64,000 bases of DNA from Oceanicoccus sagamiensis. GTDB taxonomy: Bacteria; Pseudomonadota; Gammaproteobacteria; Pseudomonadales; Dasaniaceae. Numbering within the stretch: the stretch's first letter is position 1; the number at the start of each line of letters is the position of its first letter. Location of the stretch: contig NZ_CP019343.1 of NCBI RefSeq assembly GCF_002117105.1, positions 3,720,001 through 3,784,000 of the forward strand, written 5' to 3'. A model generated the notes under the pieces. That model had not been told where the DNA came from and did no database searches. It saw only the letters and a program-made list of their open reading frames with translations. A program made the translations under genes and the position numbers. This document shows positions 54,978-63,482 of this stretch, in pieces.

Positions 54978-55099
54978 AAATCAGGCCCGCTAATACTAAA
55001 GGCTGTGTTAACCGCCAGTGACACAGGACACACTAAGCTACGCAATGCCTTGCTGTCGGAAGCGACAACAATAGGGCTATCGTATTGCAGGAGAGAATA

Positions 55100-55549
55100 A
55101 TGACAACAGTGATTGAGAGTGAAAAAGACGCCTTTTTTGAAGATGTTAATGCCGCCGCTAAAAAAGCGATATGGTCGGCATTGGCTACGGTCAAAGACGG
55201 CGAGCCCCGCGTTAGAATGGTTCACCCCACCTGGGAAGGGGATGTGCTTTGGTTTGCCACTGGCCCTGAGACAGCTAAGGCCAAGCAAATTGCCCAGCAG
55301 CCGATGATTGATATTCAGTTTCAGGTGGCTCCGCCAGAGTTTGTGCATTTAATGGCACGAGGCAAGGCGACTATTTATTCTGATCAGGAGACCAAAAACC
55401 ATGCCTGGGAAGTGATTGATTATGATCTGGCCCAATTTTGGTCGGATGGTCCGACCTCGCCGGAGTTTGTTGCGATTAAGTTGGTGCCGGACCGGGTCGA
55501 ATTGTCTGAAATGTTTGGCACGGTCAATAAGCGTGTCTGGACTCGCTAG
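55100..55549 (+). CDS. Pyridoxamine 5'-phosphate oxidase-like flavin-binding protein
   Basis: This 149-residue PNPOx-like split-barrel protein (AIWSALATVKDGEPRVRMVHP, DVLWFATGPETAKAKQI) probably binds FMN or F420 and carries out a redox or accessory step. It starts at ATG 55100 after a strong GGAGAG ribosome site; an upstream in-frame TTG is not needed. Its end overlaps the likely GTG start of the broken GH10 gene by 17 bases, so the two were probably cotranslated. Confidence 0.85.
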   Translation: MTTVIESEKDAFFEDVNAAAKKAIWSALATVKDGEPRVRMVHPTWEGDVLWFATGPETAKAKQIAQQPMIDIQFQVAPPEFVHLMARGKATIYSDQETKNHAWEVIDYDLAQFWSDGPTSPEFVAIKLVPDRVELSEMFGTVNKRVWTR

Positions 55550-56612
55550 CCAGCGTTGCTTATTCCTGCTGGTAGCTGCGTTACTGACTGCTTGTGCTGC
55601 TGAATCAACGCCAGTAGCAATGACCGCAGCCAGCCAGAAGCCCTTAAAAACTATTGCCAATGAGACCGGATTAAGAATCGGCACTGCGGTGTAGGCGTTT
55701 CATCTGGATGATGCGGCTTTTGTTGCCCGGCTGTTGCGAGAGTTTAGTAGTGTCACCCCGGAAAGTTCGCAAAAGTGGGATGTGATTCATCCTGAGGCTG
55801 GTCGCTGGCAATTTGCGGATTCTGATCGAGTAGTAGATTTTGCCGTGAGCCATCAGTTAGCCATCCGGGGCCATACATTGGTATGGGGCAGGGCAAGTGT
55901 CCCGGACTATATCGAGCAGGCTGCGGATGCTAAGCAGTTGCGCGATTATATGGCCGACCATATAAGCACATTAGTTAGTCGCTATCAGGGTAAGATTGAG
56001 CGCTGGGATGTGGTGAATGAACCGCTGGCGATTCGCGGTGGCGACTATGCCGATTATATTTTTAATCGCCTGCTGGGTACTGACTATATTGAACAGGCTT
56101 TTTATCTTGCCCATCAGGCAGACCCGGCTGCCAAGCTCTATATTAACGAGTGGTATGATGAAAATGATGAAGAAAAATTTCAGGCCTATTATCACTTAGT
56201 GCAACAATTATTGGATAAGGGCGTGCCGCTGCATGGTGTGGGTATACAGGCGCATTATAATTTTCACGACCCGGCACCGGAAAAACTACAGCGGCAAATT
56301 CAACAGTTTGCAGCACTGGGTGTTGAGGTTGAACTGACTGAATTGGATATCGCCAAATTTCCCTGGCTGGATAATCGCTTGCAGGATCAGGGTATTGAAT
56401 ATTACCAGGCGGCAAAGGCCTGTACCGCGGTTGCCGCCTGTAGCGGGATTACGGTGTGGGGTTTTACAGATCGTTATAACTGGATTAAGGATTGGTTAAA
56501 TCTGCCAGGATTTACCCCCTTGTTAATGGATCAAACATTACAGCCCAAGCCCGCTTATTATGGTGTACAACAAGCGTTGCTTGAGCGCCAACCAACAGCC
56601 AACCCTTTTTAG
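55533..56612 (+). pseudogene. GH10 family glycoside hydrolase lipoprotein, interrupted by an in-frame amber codon
   Basis: From GTG 55533 the frame encodes a lipoprotein signal (LFLLVAALLTAC, lipobox LTAC) and then a GH10 (beta-1,4-xylanase) domain, but TAG at 55692-55694 (codon 54) interrupts it. After the stop the same frame continues without further break to 56612. The family sequence runs on across the gap: RIGTAV before, and FHLDDAAFVARLLREFSSVTPES after. Catalytic acid/base E163 (NEPL) and nucleophile E270 (TELDI) are intact. Two substrate-site positions are changed: the Asn of the usual TPEN is Ser (TPES), and the His after LVW is Gly. A sequencing error, one recent mutation or readthrough could explain the stop. 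Restart at TTG 55734 would lose the signal peptide. Confidence 0.85.
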
Positions 56613-56627
56613 TGCAGGAATAAAACT

Positions 56628-57467
56628 ATGAGCAATTTAACCGATAAAGTCGCCTTGATTACGGGCGCTGCAAGACACCGCGGGTTGGGCCGTGCCATTG
56701 CCCATCGGCTGGCAGCCGATGGTGCCAGCATTGTTGTTTGTGGCCGCCAGCGGGCACCAGAGCATTTGCCAGCCAATGAGCAGGAGATAGGCTGGAACGG
56801 TATCGATTCACTGGCCGCAGAACTGCGGGAGCAGGGACATAAAGCGCAGGCGATTGTCTGTGATGTGACCGATAAGGACCAGGTGGTGTCGATGATCGAG
56901 CAGATCAAAGCCGAGTTTGGCCGTCTGGATATTATTGTTAACAATGCGGGAGATGCCAGCAATGCAGGTTCATCACCAATTTTTGAAACCTCGGAAGAGG
57001 TCTGGAATAACACGATTGATGTCAATATTAATGGCGTGTTCCTGATCAGTAAATACGGTGGTCGCTTTATGCTGGAGTGTGGCCATGGCGGTAGTATTGT
57101 GATGATTGCCTCCTTGGCGGGCAGGGTAGGTTTGGCGGATTATGGCGCCTACTGTGCCTCAAAGTTTGGGGTGATTGGGTTTACCCAGCAGTTGGCGCTG
57201 GAGTTAGCTAAAACCGGTATTCGGGTTAATTGCGTAAGCCCCGGTTCCCACTCTACCGATATGATGGATGGCACCATTGGTCGGGCCAGCGAAAAACATC
57301 AATTGCCAGACGGTGCTTTTAAACAAGCTATCGAAGACTTTATCCCTATGGGACGGATGGGCGCGCCTTCGGAATTAGCCGGCGTCGTCGCCTTTTTGTG
57401 CTCCGATGATTCCAGCTTTATTACCGGCCAGACCATTAACTCCGATGGCGGTTCACGCCTTGATTAA
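56628..57467 (+). CDS. Short-chain dehydrogenase/reductase
   Basis: This 279-residue classical SDR has TGAARHRGLG as an extended cofactor loop, NNAGDASN, and catalytic Y175/K179 (YCASK). It ends with ITGQTINSDGGS, a typical SDR C-terminus. It starts 16 bases after the GH10 frame and is followed 15 bases later by an acyl-CoA synthetase gene. It may oxidise a hydroxylated intermediate of the catabolic route, but the enzyme family is too broad for a substrate call. Confidence 0.9.
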   Translation: MSNLTDKVALITGAARHRGLGRAIAHRLAADGASIVVCGRQRAPEHLPANEQEIGWNGIDSLAAELREQGHKAQAIVCDVTDKDQVVSMIEQIKAEFGRLDIIVNNAGDASNAGSSPIFETSEEVWNNTIDVNINGVFLISKYGGRFMLECGHGGSIVMIASLAGRVGLADYGAYCASKFGVIGFTQQLALELAKTGIRVNCVSPGSHSTDMMDGTIGRASEKHQLPDGAFKQAIEDFIPMGRMGAPSELAGVVAFLCSDDSSFITGQTINSDGGSRLD

Positions 57468-57482
57468 TAAGTTGTAACGATT

Positions 57483-59027
57483 ATGCGTATTGATAAAACC
57501 GTTCAGTATCATGCGGCACAGCGTCCTGATAGTCTTGCTCTGGTGCAGGATGATCTGCAGCTAACCTACGGCGAACTGGATCAGCGGGCCATTAAAGTGG
57601 CCAACGGCTTAAGCGCTATCGGCATGGTGAAAAATGACCGTGTGGTAATCGTGGGTGAAAACTCTATCGAGCATGTTGTGTTGATTTTAGCCGCGGCAAA
57701 AATTGGCGCTGTCGCTGTTACATTGAATTATCGCCTGGCCGTCCCTGAAATGCGCTTTGTGTTGGAGGATGCCCAGGCAAAAGTGGTTTTAACCACCGAT
57801 CAGATATTTGTCGAAACGGTTGTCAGCGCTAGTGAGGGTTTGCCCATACAGCACTTTAGTGTTATCGATGAATTGCCGGATCAGTGGCTGCCCTGGACTT
57901 TATGGTGGCAGCAGCAATCACTGGATACTATTGAGCCGGTCAGTGAGATTGATGATGCATTTTTACAACTGTATACCAGTGGTACAACCGGAAAACCGAA
58001 AGGGGTTGTACTGTCCCATCGCAATATAGTTGATGTGGGTATGTCCGGTATTATCGCTGCGGAAAATCGCCCCAGTATTGGTGATACCGAATTAATTATG
58101 GCGCCGCTATTCCATATTGGCGCCATAGCCCCGTTATTTTATTCCCTGTTAATTGCGGTTACCGTGGTGATTCATCGCAATTTTAATCCCCTTGCTGTGG
58201 TCGACACCATTGAGAACTACCGTTTAAAAAGTTTATTTATGGTGCCAGCGATGATTCAGGCGATTATCTCCGCGGTGCCCAATGTCAGGGAGCGAGACTA
58301 TAGCAGCTTGAAGCGGATTAATTATGGCGCTTCACCGATTGGTGAGGGCTTGTTAAAAGATGCGCTGGAGATATTTAATTGTGATTTTCAGCAATCCTAC
58401 GGCATGACTGAAACGGCGGGCGCTATTTGCCAATTAACTGTTGCCGACCATAAAAGAGCACTGAATGGCCGCTTGGATTTATTAAAATCCTGTGGTCGGC
58501 CCAATGCGGCATCAGAGGTGAAAGTGGTTGATGATTCTGGACATCCGCTACCGGCTAACGAATTGGGTGAGCTGATGGTAAAAAGCTCAACCGTCATGAT
58601 TGGCTATTGGAATCAGCCAGAACAAACAGCTCAGGCGATTAATGCGGGTTGGCTCTATACCGGTGATATTGGCTACTATGACGAAGAAGGCTATGTCTTT
58701 TTAAAAGATAGAAAAAAAGATATGGTCATTACCGGGGGCGAGAATGTCTACCCCAACGAAGTGGAAAGAGTGTTGTTGCAGCACCCGGTGGTGAGTGATG
58801 TGGCGGTGATTGGTGTGCCTGACGAGAAATATGGTGAGTCTTTGCTGGCTTTTATTGTGCCTAACGCCGAAGGCGCGCCTATTGATGAGCTGAGCCTGAT
58901 TGAGTTCTGTCGAGAACATTTGGCCGGTTATAAAATTCCACGGCAGTATGTCGCTCTCGACACGCTGCCGCGCAACCCATCCGGTAAAGTATTAAAAACC
59001 GTATTGCGCGAACCCTATTGGCCTTAG
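57483..59027 (+). CDS. Acyl-CoA synthetase (class I adenylate-forming)
   Basis: This 514-residue ligase has the P-loop YTSGTTGKPKG (164-174), YGMTE, the LYTGDIGYYDEEGY hinge block, KDRKKDMVITGGENVYP and the C-terminal PRNPSGKVLK with the catalytic lysine. It converts a carboxylic acid to its CoA ester and is a different branch from the 540-residue ligase at 10757, so two distinct acids or steps are likely. It ends 28 bases from the convergent P450 gene. Specificity unknown. Confidence 0.92.
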   Translation: MRIDKTVQYHAAQRPDSLALVQDDLQLTYGELDQRAIKVANGLSAIGMVKNDRVVIVGENSIEHVVLILAAAKIGAVAVTLNYRLAVPEMRFVLEDAQAKVVLTTDQIFVETVVSASEGLPIQHFSVIDELPDQWLPWTLWWQQQSLDTIEPVSEIDDAFLQLYTSGTTGKPKGVVLSHRNIVDVGMSGIIAAENRPSIGDTELIMAPLFHIGAIAPLFYSLLIAVTVVIHRNFNPLAVVDTIENYRLKSLFMVPAMIQAIISAVPNVRERDYSSLKRINYGASPIGEGLLKDALEIFNCDFQQSYGMTETAGAICQLTVADHKRALNGRLDLLKSCGRPNAASEVKVVDDSGHPLPANELGELMVKSSTVMIGYWNQPEQTAQAINAGWLYTGDIGYYDEEGYVFLKDRKKDMVITGGENVYPNEVERVLLQHPVVSDVAVIGVPDEKYGESLLAFIVPNAEGAPIDELSLIEFCREHLAGYKIPRQYVALDTLPRNPSGKVLKTVLREPYWP

Positions 59028-59054
59028 GGTGGTGTAAGCCACCCCGTTATAGCG

Positions 59055-60335
59055 TTACTTTTTCTTAAAGCTTAAGTAGAGCCCCTTTCTACCTCGCAGG
59101 ACAATATTGGGCCAAAAATTCAGGTCTGATTTTTCCTCTACAATTTCAAAGTCTTTGAGTCGTTCAAATAAGGCGGTAAAGGCAATGACCATTTCTTTTC
59201 TGGCCAGCATGGCGCCCGGGCAAAAATGAATGCCTTGCCCAAAGGCAATATGGTCACTGGCATTGCTGCGCTCAATATCAATATCTGTGGGGTTTTCAAA
59301 TACTGCACGATCATGGTTGGCGGCATGGTAGCGCAGCATCACGAGTGACTCTTTAGGGATTTTAACGCCGTGCAGTTCTGTGTCCTCTGTGACCACACGC
59401 CAAAGTCCGGCGCTAGGTGATTCCATTCGTAAAATTTCTTCTACCGCATTGGCTATCTTGCCGGGGTCGGCTTGTATAGCTTGCATTTGCTGCGGATTAT
59501 TGATCAGGCTAACCATACCGCTGGTGATAGCCGACGTGGTGGTTTCATTACCTGCGACCATTAACTGTTGTAGCAAATTCTGCAATTCTTCCATGCTGAG
59601 TTTGCGCTGTTCTCCGGTTTCAGCATCATTGATCACGGTATTGACCAGATCGGTAATCATATCGTCTTTAGGTTCTTCACTGCGCTTTTTGATCATATCC
59701 GCAAAGTAAAACTGAAAAGCGACAATGTTTTCAGCATCTTCTATCTGCTCTTCAGGTGTGGCCAGTTGGCTTAGGCGACGGGCAAAGGAATCGGACCATT
59801 CTTTAAATTCCTTGAGGTCTTTGCGGGGCACACCTAACTGGTCCGCAATCACATATACCGGTAGCGGGGTGGTAAACTCCTTAACAAAGTCACATTCGCC
59901 TTTTTCAATGAAACCATCGATCAGTTCATGGACGATTTTTTCCATATACTCGGCCATAGTATTAACCCGTTTTAGGTTAAAGACTTTATTGACCAGTGTG
60001 CGGTAGGTTTTATGTTTTGGCGGATCCGCAGTAACCAGGGTGTCTACTGGCTGCCAGGCACGATTATAAATCTCAGTGACCTCCGGGGCAGGCTCTGGCC
60101 CCTTTAATAAATGGTTAAAATTGTTGGAGAAGGTTTTCGTGTCTTTGCTAATCTTTTTAATATCGGCGTGACGACTCACCATATAAATATTGGTATCCGG
60201 TAAATGGTAGACCGGCGCTTGCTCCTGCAAGGTTTCATAAAATTCATAGGGGCAGTTTAATGTCTCCTGATCGAAAAAATTAAAATCCATCGGGCACTTG
60301 CCTGTTGCAGCGGTTTTTTTGGCGGTATTATCCAT
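59055..60335 (-). CDS. Cytochrome P450
   Basis: This 426-residue soluble bacterial P450 has I-helix AGNETT (261-266), ExxR E300/R303 and haem-ligand C372 in FGQGIHFCPG. It should insert oxygen from O2 into a C-H or C=C bond, using electrons from a ferredoxin system that is not encoded nearby. It begins directly after the Rieske gene stop (no intervening base), with its GGAG ribosome site inside the Rieske coding end, so the two are translationally coupled. It is the last gene of the CCO-Rieske-P450 operon. Confidence 0.95.
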   Translation of the reverse strand: MDNTAKKTAATGKCPMDFNFFDQETLNCPYEFYETLQEQAPVYHLPDTNIYMVSRHADIKKISKDTKTFSNNFNHLLKGPEPAPEVTEIYNRAWQPVDTLVTADPPKHKTYRTLVNKVFNLKRVNTMAEYMEKIVHELIDGFIEKGECDFVKEFTTPLPVYVIADQLGVPRKDLKEFKEWSDSFARRLSQLATPEEQIEDAENIVAFQFYFADMIKKRSEEPKDDMITDLVNTVINDAETGEQRKLSMEELQNLLQQLMVAGNETTTSAITSGMVSLINNPQQMQAIQADPGKIANAVEEILRMESPSAGLWRVVTEDTELHGVKIPKESLVMLRYHAANHDRAVFENPTDIDIERSNASDHIAFGQGIHFCPGAMLARKEMVIAFTALFERLKDFEIVEEKSDLNFWPNIVLRGRKGLYLSFKKK

Positions 60336-61739
60336 TTATAGTTCTCCACTGATATATTTGTCTAAGGTTTGATGGAAGTGACGAATACGGACTTCCTGAT
60401 AATTTGCCAGCACTAGCTCACCGGATTTTACATTTTTCATGCCTTTTTGAATCTTGGGCATATTCTGCAAATCCTGATCAAAGATAGTGCCAAGGCTTTC
60501 GCCCAGTTCCGGAGCCTGGGAAAATAATTCATCGTCGCCGAGCCGTCTAACGGGTGTGTCCTTGGGTCTTTCTGCGCCAGTGGCTAATTGGCAGATCACA
60601 ATAATTTCCATAATGGCCGTTTGATGGTCATCACCATTGGGGCGAAAACGGTAAGTAATATTGGGGTGAAAACCGGCCCATGGCGCAAAGTTGGGGAAGA
60701 TGGAATATAAAATGGAATCCATTCGTTCACTGTTGGTGGCAAAGCTATCCAGAGGCTGATCGTGATTGCTGCTAAATTCATCGGCATTTAATTGCGCAAT
60801 ATATTCTCTGGCGGTTTTACCGTCTGGCACCAGCGCATTATTCGGTCTGGCGACCATGGCAGAAACACCCAGCATATTATCCACCACATCCTGATCCGTC
60901 AGGCCTTCAAGGTGAAAACTGGGTACGCCCAGTGCGGTAATAGTGCGGCTGATATGGTCACCCCAAACATCATATTGAGAGTCGGCATCATCCGTATAGG
61001 GCAGGATTTGCGGATGGGTTGCCACGGCGTGATAGGACTCAATAAAGGCTTCCCAGCCCACCTTCCAGTTACAGGGGATGACTTTTTCTACATGAATCAT
61101 TTTATAGCCGTTCTCAGGCTTCCAGCGTTCAAAGTGTGAGGGCAGCACACCGAGATACTCTTGCAATGACGGGGCATTCTTATCCATATTAATAAAGACC
61201 CAGCCACCCCAGGTGTCTACCAGTACGTCCGTCAGGCCAAATGTATCTTTATCAATATGGTGAAAGTCCCAGGCACAGGGAGCACCTTTAAAACCACCAT
61301 CGAGATTCCAGGTAAAAGCGTGGTAAGGGCAGCGCAATTCTTTATAGTTGCCACTTTCATCAATTAGCTGGCGGCCACGGTGCAGACAGGCATTATTAAA
61401 GGCTTTTAATTCGCCCTGTTCAGTGCGGCTAATAAGAATCGACATATCGACAATATCGTAGACAAAGGTATCACCGGGCTCGCTGATTTCCGTTACCCGG
61501 CAGACGGATTGCCATGTGCGTTTCCAGACATGCTCCACTTCCTGTTCATGAAATTCCCGTGACAAATAACGTTCAACGGACAGGTTTTCTGAGCCTAGAT
61601 AAGGGTTGGTATTATCCCTAAGGCTATCTGGTACCGGGTTAAGCTCTTTATCTAATAAGTCCTGATACGAGGGGCCGGGTGATCGTGGGCCAATCGTATT
61701 ATCTATTTTTACATCCAGTTTAGCCGTCATAGTCTTCAC
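60336..61739 (-). CDS. Rieske non-haem iron oxygenase, alpha subunit
   Basis: This 467-residue oxygenase has Rieske ligands C118, H120, C137 and H140 (CLHRG...CPYHAF) and catalytic iron site ESYHAVATH (E234, H237, H242). It is a close paralogue of the enzyme at 8555, with shared YLGSE, SQYDVWGD and YQEVRIRHFHQTLDKY blocks. It sits one base after the CCO stop and directly before the P450 in transcription order. No beta subunit, ferredoxin or reductase gene is near. It likely acts on the CCO product or on the same substrate. Confidence 0.94.
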   Translation of the reverse strand: MKTMTAKLDVKIDNTIGPRSPGPSYQDLLDKELNPVPDSLRDNTNPYLGSENLSVERYLSREFHEQEVEHVWKRTWQSVCRVTEISEPGDTFVYDIVDMSILISRTEQGELKAFNNACLHRGRQLIDESGNYKELRCPYHAFTWNLDGGFKGAPCAWDFHHIDKDTFGLTDVLVDTWGGWVFINMDKNAPSLQEYLGVLPSHFERWKPENGYKMIHVEKVIPCNWKVGWEAFIESYHAVATHPQILPYTDDADSQYDVWGDHISRTITALGVPSFHLEGLTDQDVVDNMLGVSAMVARPNNALVPDGKTAREYIAQLNADEFSSNHDQPLDSFATNSERMDSILYSIFPNFAPWAGFHPNITYRFRPNGDDHQTAIMEIIVICQLATGAERPKDTPVRRLGDDELFSQAPELGESLGTIFDQDLQNMPKIQKGMKNVKSGELVLANYQEVRIRHFHQTLDKYISGEL

Positions 61740-61740
61740 C

Positions 61741-63150
61741 TTAGCCGTTAAGAGTTAAGCCCTGCATCCACCCCGTATGGAACCCGTTAGGGACTCGTCC
61801 GGGAATATGGATTTTGGCAATAGGTCCATCGCCTACGCAGCCAGCTTTTAGTACCGAGACAAAAGGGTCTTCTCCCGGGTTATAAACAAAGCACATCACA
61901 TAGCCATCTTCTTCTTTATCGCTGTCGGGGTTAGGGACATAGAAGGGCTCACCGGCATTGGCGTCATGGCCATATTCCCAGAGTTGGGTTTGGCCTGTTT
62001 CCATATCAAATTGCACGGTACAGTTATAACCGTGGGCATCAGTCCATTCCCGGTTGGATGCGGTAGCAAAACCATACTGGTAATGCAGGCCACAGCGGCG
62101 ATCATCCGCTTTGGAAAACTCGCAGTAAATAGCGCTCAGTTTAGTATCAGTCACGGCTTTAGTATGAAGATCCAGCGTCATACGGTGCATATTGCGAGTC
62201 TGTTTTTCGAGGCCGCTATCAAGGGCTTTGGCGAAGGGGATTTGTTGTAGCCAGATATAATCCACGATTAATTGGCCATCTTCTTCATAGCCATTACAGA
62301 AGTGCCAGCTGAAAAAGGCGGGGGTTTCAAATTCAATTATGTCACTGCCGTCCCGTTTAATTGCGATCACTTTAGCGGGCTTATCAGCGTCCCAGCGGAA
62401 GGGGTCTTTACCCGCCATCGCATCCTCCGGGCTGTGGTAGCCAGGGGGGTAAAAGATCACTACCCAGTCACCACAAATTTGTAAGTCATGAATAATGGTT
62501 TTTTCTGCCATCGGAACCGGGATGGCTTTGCTGGGTACGCCGTCGCGATCAAAAATTTGCAGCGTAAAATAATCGCCATCGGTACGCTGGGTACAGGAAA
62601 TCAACTCGCCGGTCACAGGGCAGATTTTCGGGTGTGCCGACAAGGCATCACCGGGCCGCAGATAACCCTCGTAGTCATACAGTTCAACCGTTTCAAGGCC
62701 GGCTGACATCAGGTGAGGGAAGCCGCCTTCCCATAATGAGTAGAGCTTGCCGCCGTGCATAATCACGGAGGTGTTGGAGGTATTTTTCAGTGGGCTGGGT
62801 TCGCCGCCTGCATCCAGTACATCCTGGGGGACGGGTACCAGTTTGCCGGGGCTGCCGTAGATAGTGCGGTCAAATTCACGTTCGGTTTTTAAATGATTGG
62901 TTTGCACCCAGCGGTTGCGGTAGTGCACTTTGCCTTTATTAAAGTAGAGGCTGTGGATCATACCGTCACCATCAAGAGGGTAGACATAGTGAATCGGTTC
63001 ATAGGCAGTATTGGCACCGTTACGCATAAAGGCACCCACCAGGTTCTCAGGCACTGTGCCTTCTACGGTAAGCTCGGTGTCATTAAAATCGCGCTCTTCG
63101 TCAATGGGGGCATAATTGCCCTGTAGGTAGGGGAAGCGGCTTAGATCCAT
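61741..63150 (-). CDS. Carotenoid oxygenase (RPE65 / lignostilbene dioxygenase family)
   Basis: This is a 469-residue cytoplasmic CCO with four iron His: H173 (SAHPK), H221 (IIHDL), H283 (SWHFCNGY) and H458 (NGFHTGW). It is highly similar in blocks to the CCO at 430-1863 (LVGAFMRNG, DGDGM, VHYRNRWV) and also to the fragment at 1-402, with which it shares DAHGYNCT and EPFYVPNPDSDKEEDG-like stretches. It is the first gene of the tight CCO-Rieske-P450 operon. No signal peptide. Substrate is unknown. Confidence 0.93.
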   Translation of the reverse strand: MDLSRFPYLQGNYAPIDEERDFNDTELTVEGTVPENLVGAFMRNGANTAYEPIHYVYPLDGDGMIHSLYFNKGKVHYRNRWVQTNHLKTEREFDRTIYGSPGKLVPVPQDVLDAGGEPSPLKNTSNTSVIMHGGKLYSLWEGGFPHLMSAGLETVELYDYEGYLRPGDALSAHPKICPVTGELISCTQRTDGDYFTLQIFDRDGVPSKAIPVPMAEKTIIHDLQICGDWVVIFYPPGYHSPEDAMAGKDPFRWDADKPAKVIAIKRDGSDIIEFETPAFFSWHFCNGYEEDGQLIVDYIWLQQIPFAKALDSGLEKQTRNMHRMTLDLHTKAVTDTKLSAIYCEFSKADDRRCGLHYQYGFATASNREWTDAHGYNCTVQFDMETGQTQLWEYGHDANAGEPFYVPNPDSDKEEDGYVMCFVYNPGEDPFVSVLKAGCVGDGPIAKIHIPGRVPNGFHTGWMQGLTLNG

Positions 63151-63277
63151 AGTTAACTCCAGTGGTCTTGTGTTGTTATTTATCGCTTGCTGTTGATGGT
63201 TTTTGTATGACTGTAGTTGGATCCTAGCAATGCGGAAAAATAAAAGACAGGACTGACTGTTTTTAAATAAAGGTTAG

Positions 63278-63291
63278 CTGATATAGATCAA
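63278..63291 (-). promoter_or_regulatory. FNR/Anr-like site upstream of the CCO operon
   Basis: On the minus strand the sequence TTGATCTATATCAG matches TTGAT-N4-ATCAA at nine of ten fixed positions. It lies about 130-140 bases upstream of the CCO start. Oxygen-dependent control would suit an operon of three oxygenases, but one site with a mismatch is weak evidence. Confidence 0.35.
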
Positions 63292-63420
63292 TTTTTACTG
63301 GATTTAGCAGGCTGGCGCAGGTGAGAGCCTGATTGTCGGTAGCCAAAACTATGGGAGTTTTGGCGAAAAGGGTACTTTAACTATCTTTCTTAAGTTCTTG
63401 TTTGTATTGGGGATTTATAA

Positions 63421-63458
63421 TAAAAAACGGCTTCGAACTCATAGTCCGAAGCCGTTTT
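63421..63458 (-). terminator. Rho-independent terminator of the partial Rieske gene
   Basis: Perfect twelve-base arms AAAACGGCTTCG (63424-63435) and CGAAGCCGTTTT (63447-63458) surround an 11-base loop. On the minus strand the stem is followed by a T-run (63427-63422). It sits just past the stop of the Rieske gene at 63483. Confidence 0.85.
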
Positions 63459-63482
63459 AGGTGCAGCGCACTGTGGAGCTGT

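Larger units (their letters stand above)
63151..63482. other. 332-bp gap between the CCO operon and the partial Rieske gene
   Basis: The gap holds the probable promoter of the CCO-Rieske-P450 operon (minus strand), an FNR/Anr-like site and a terminator of the Rieske gene at the right edge. Beyond those I see no coding sequence. The stretch near 63230-63290 is AT-rich, which suits a promoter. Confidence 0.6.
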
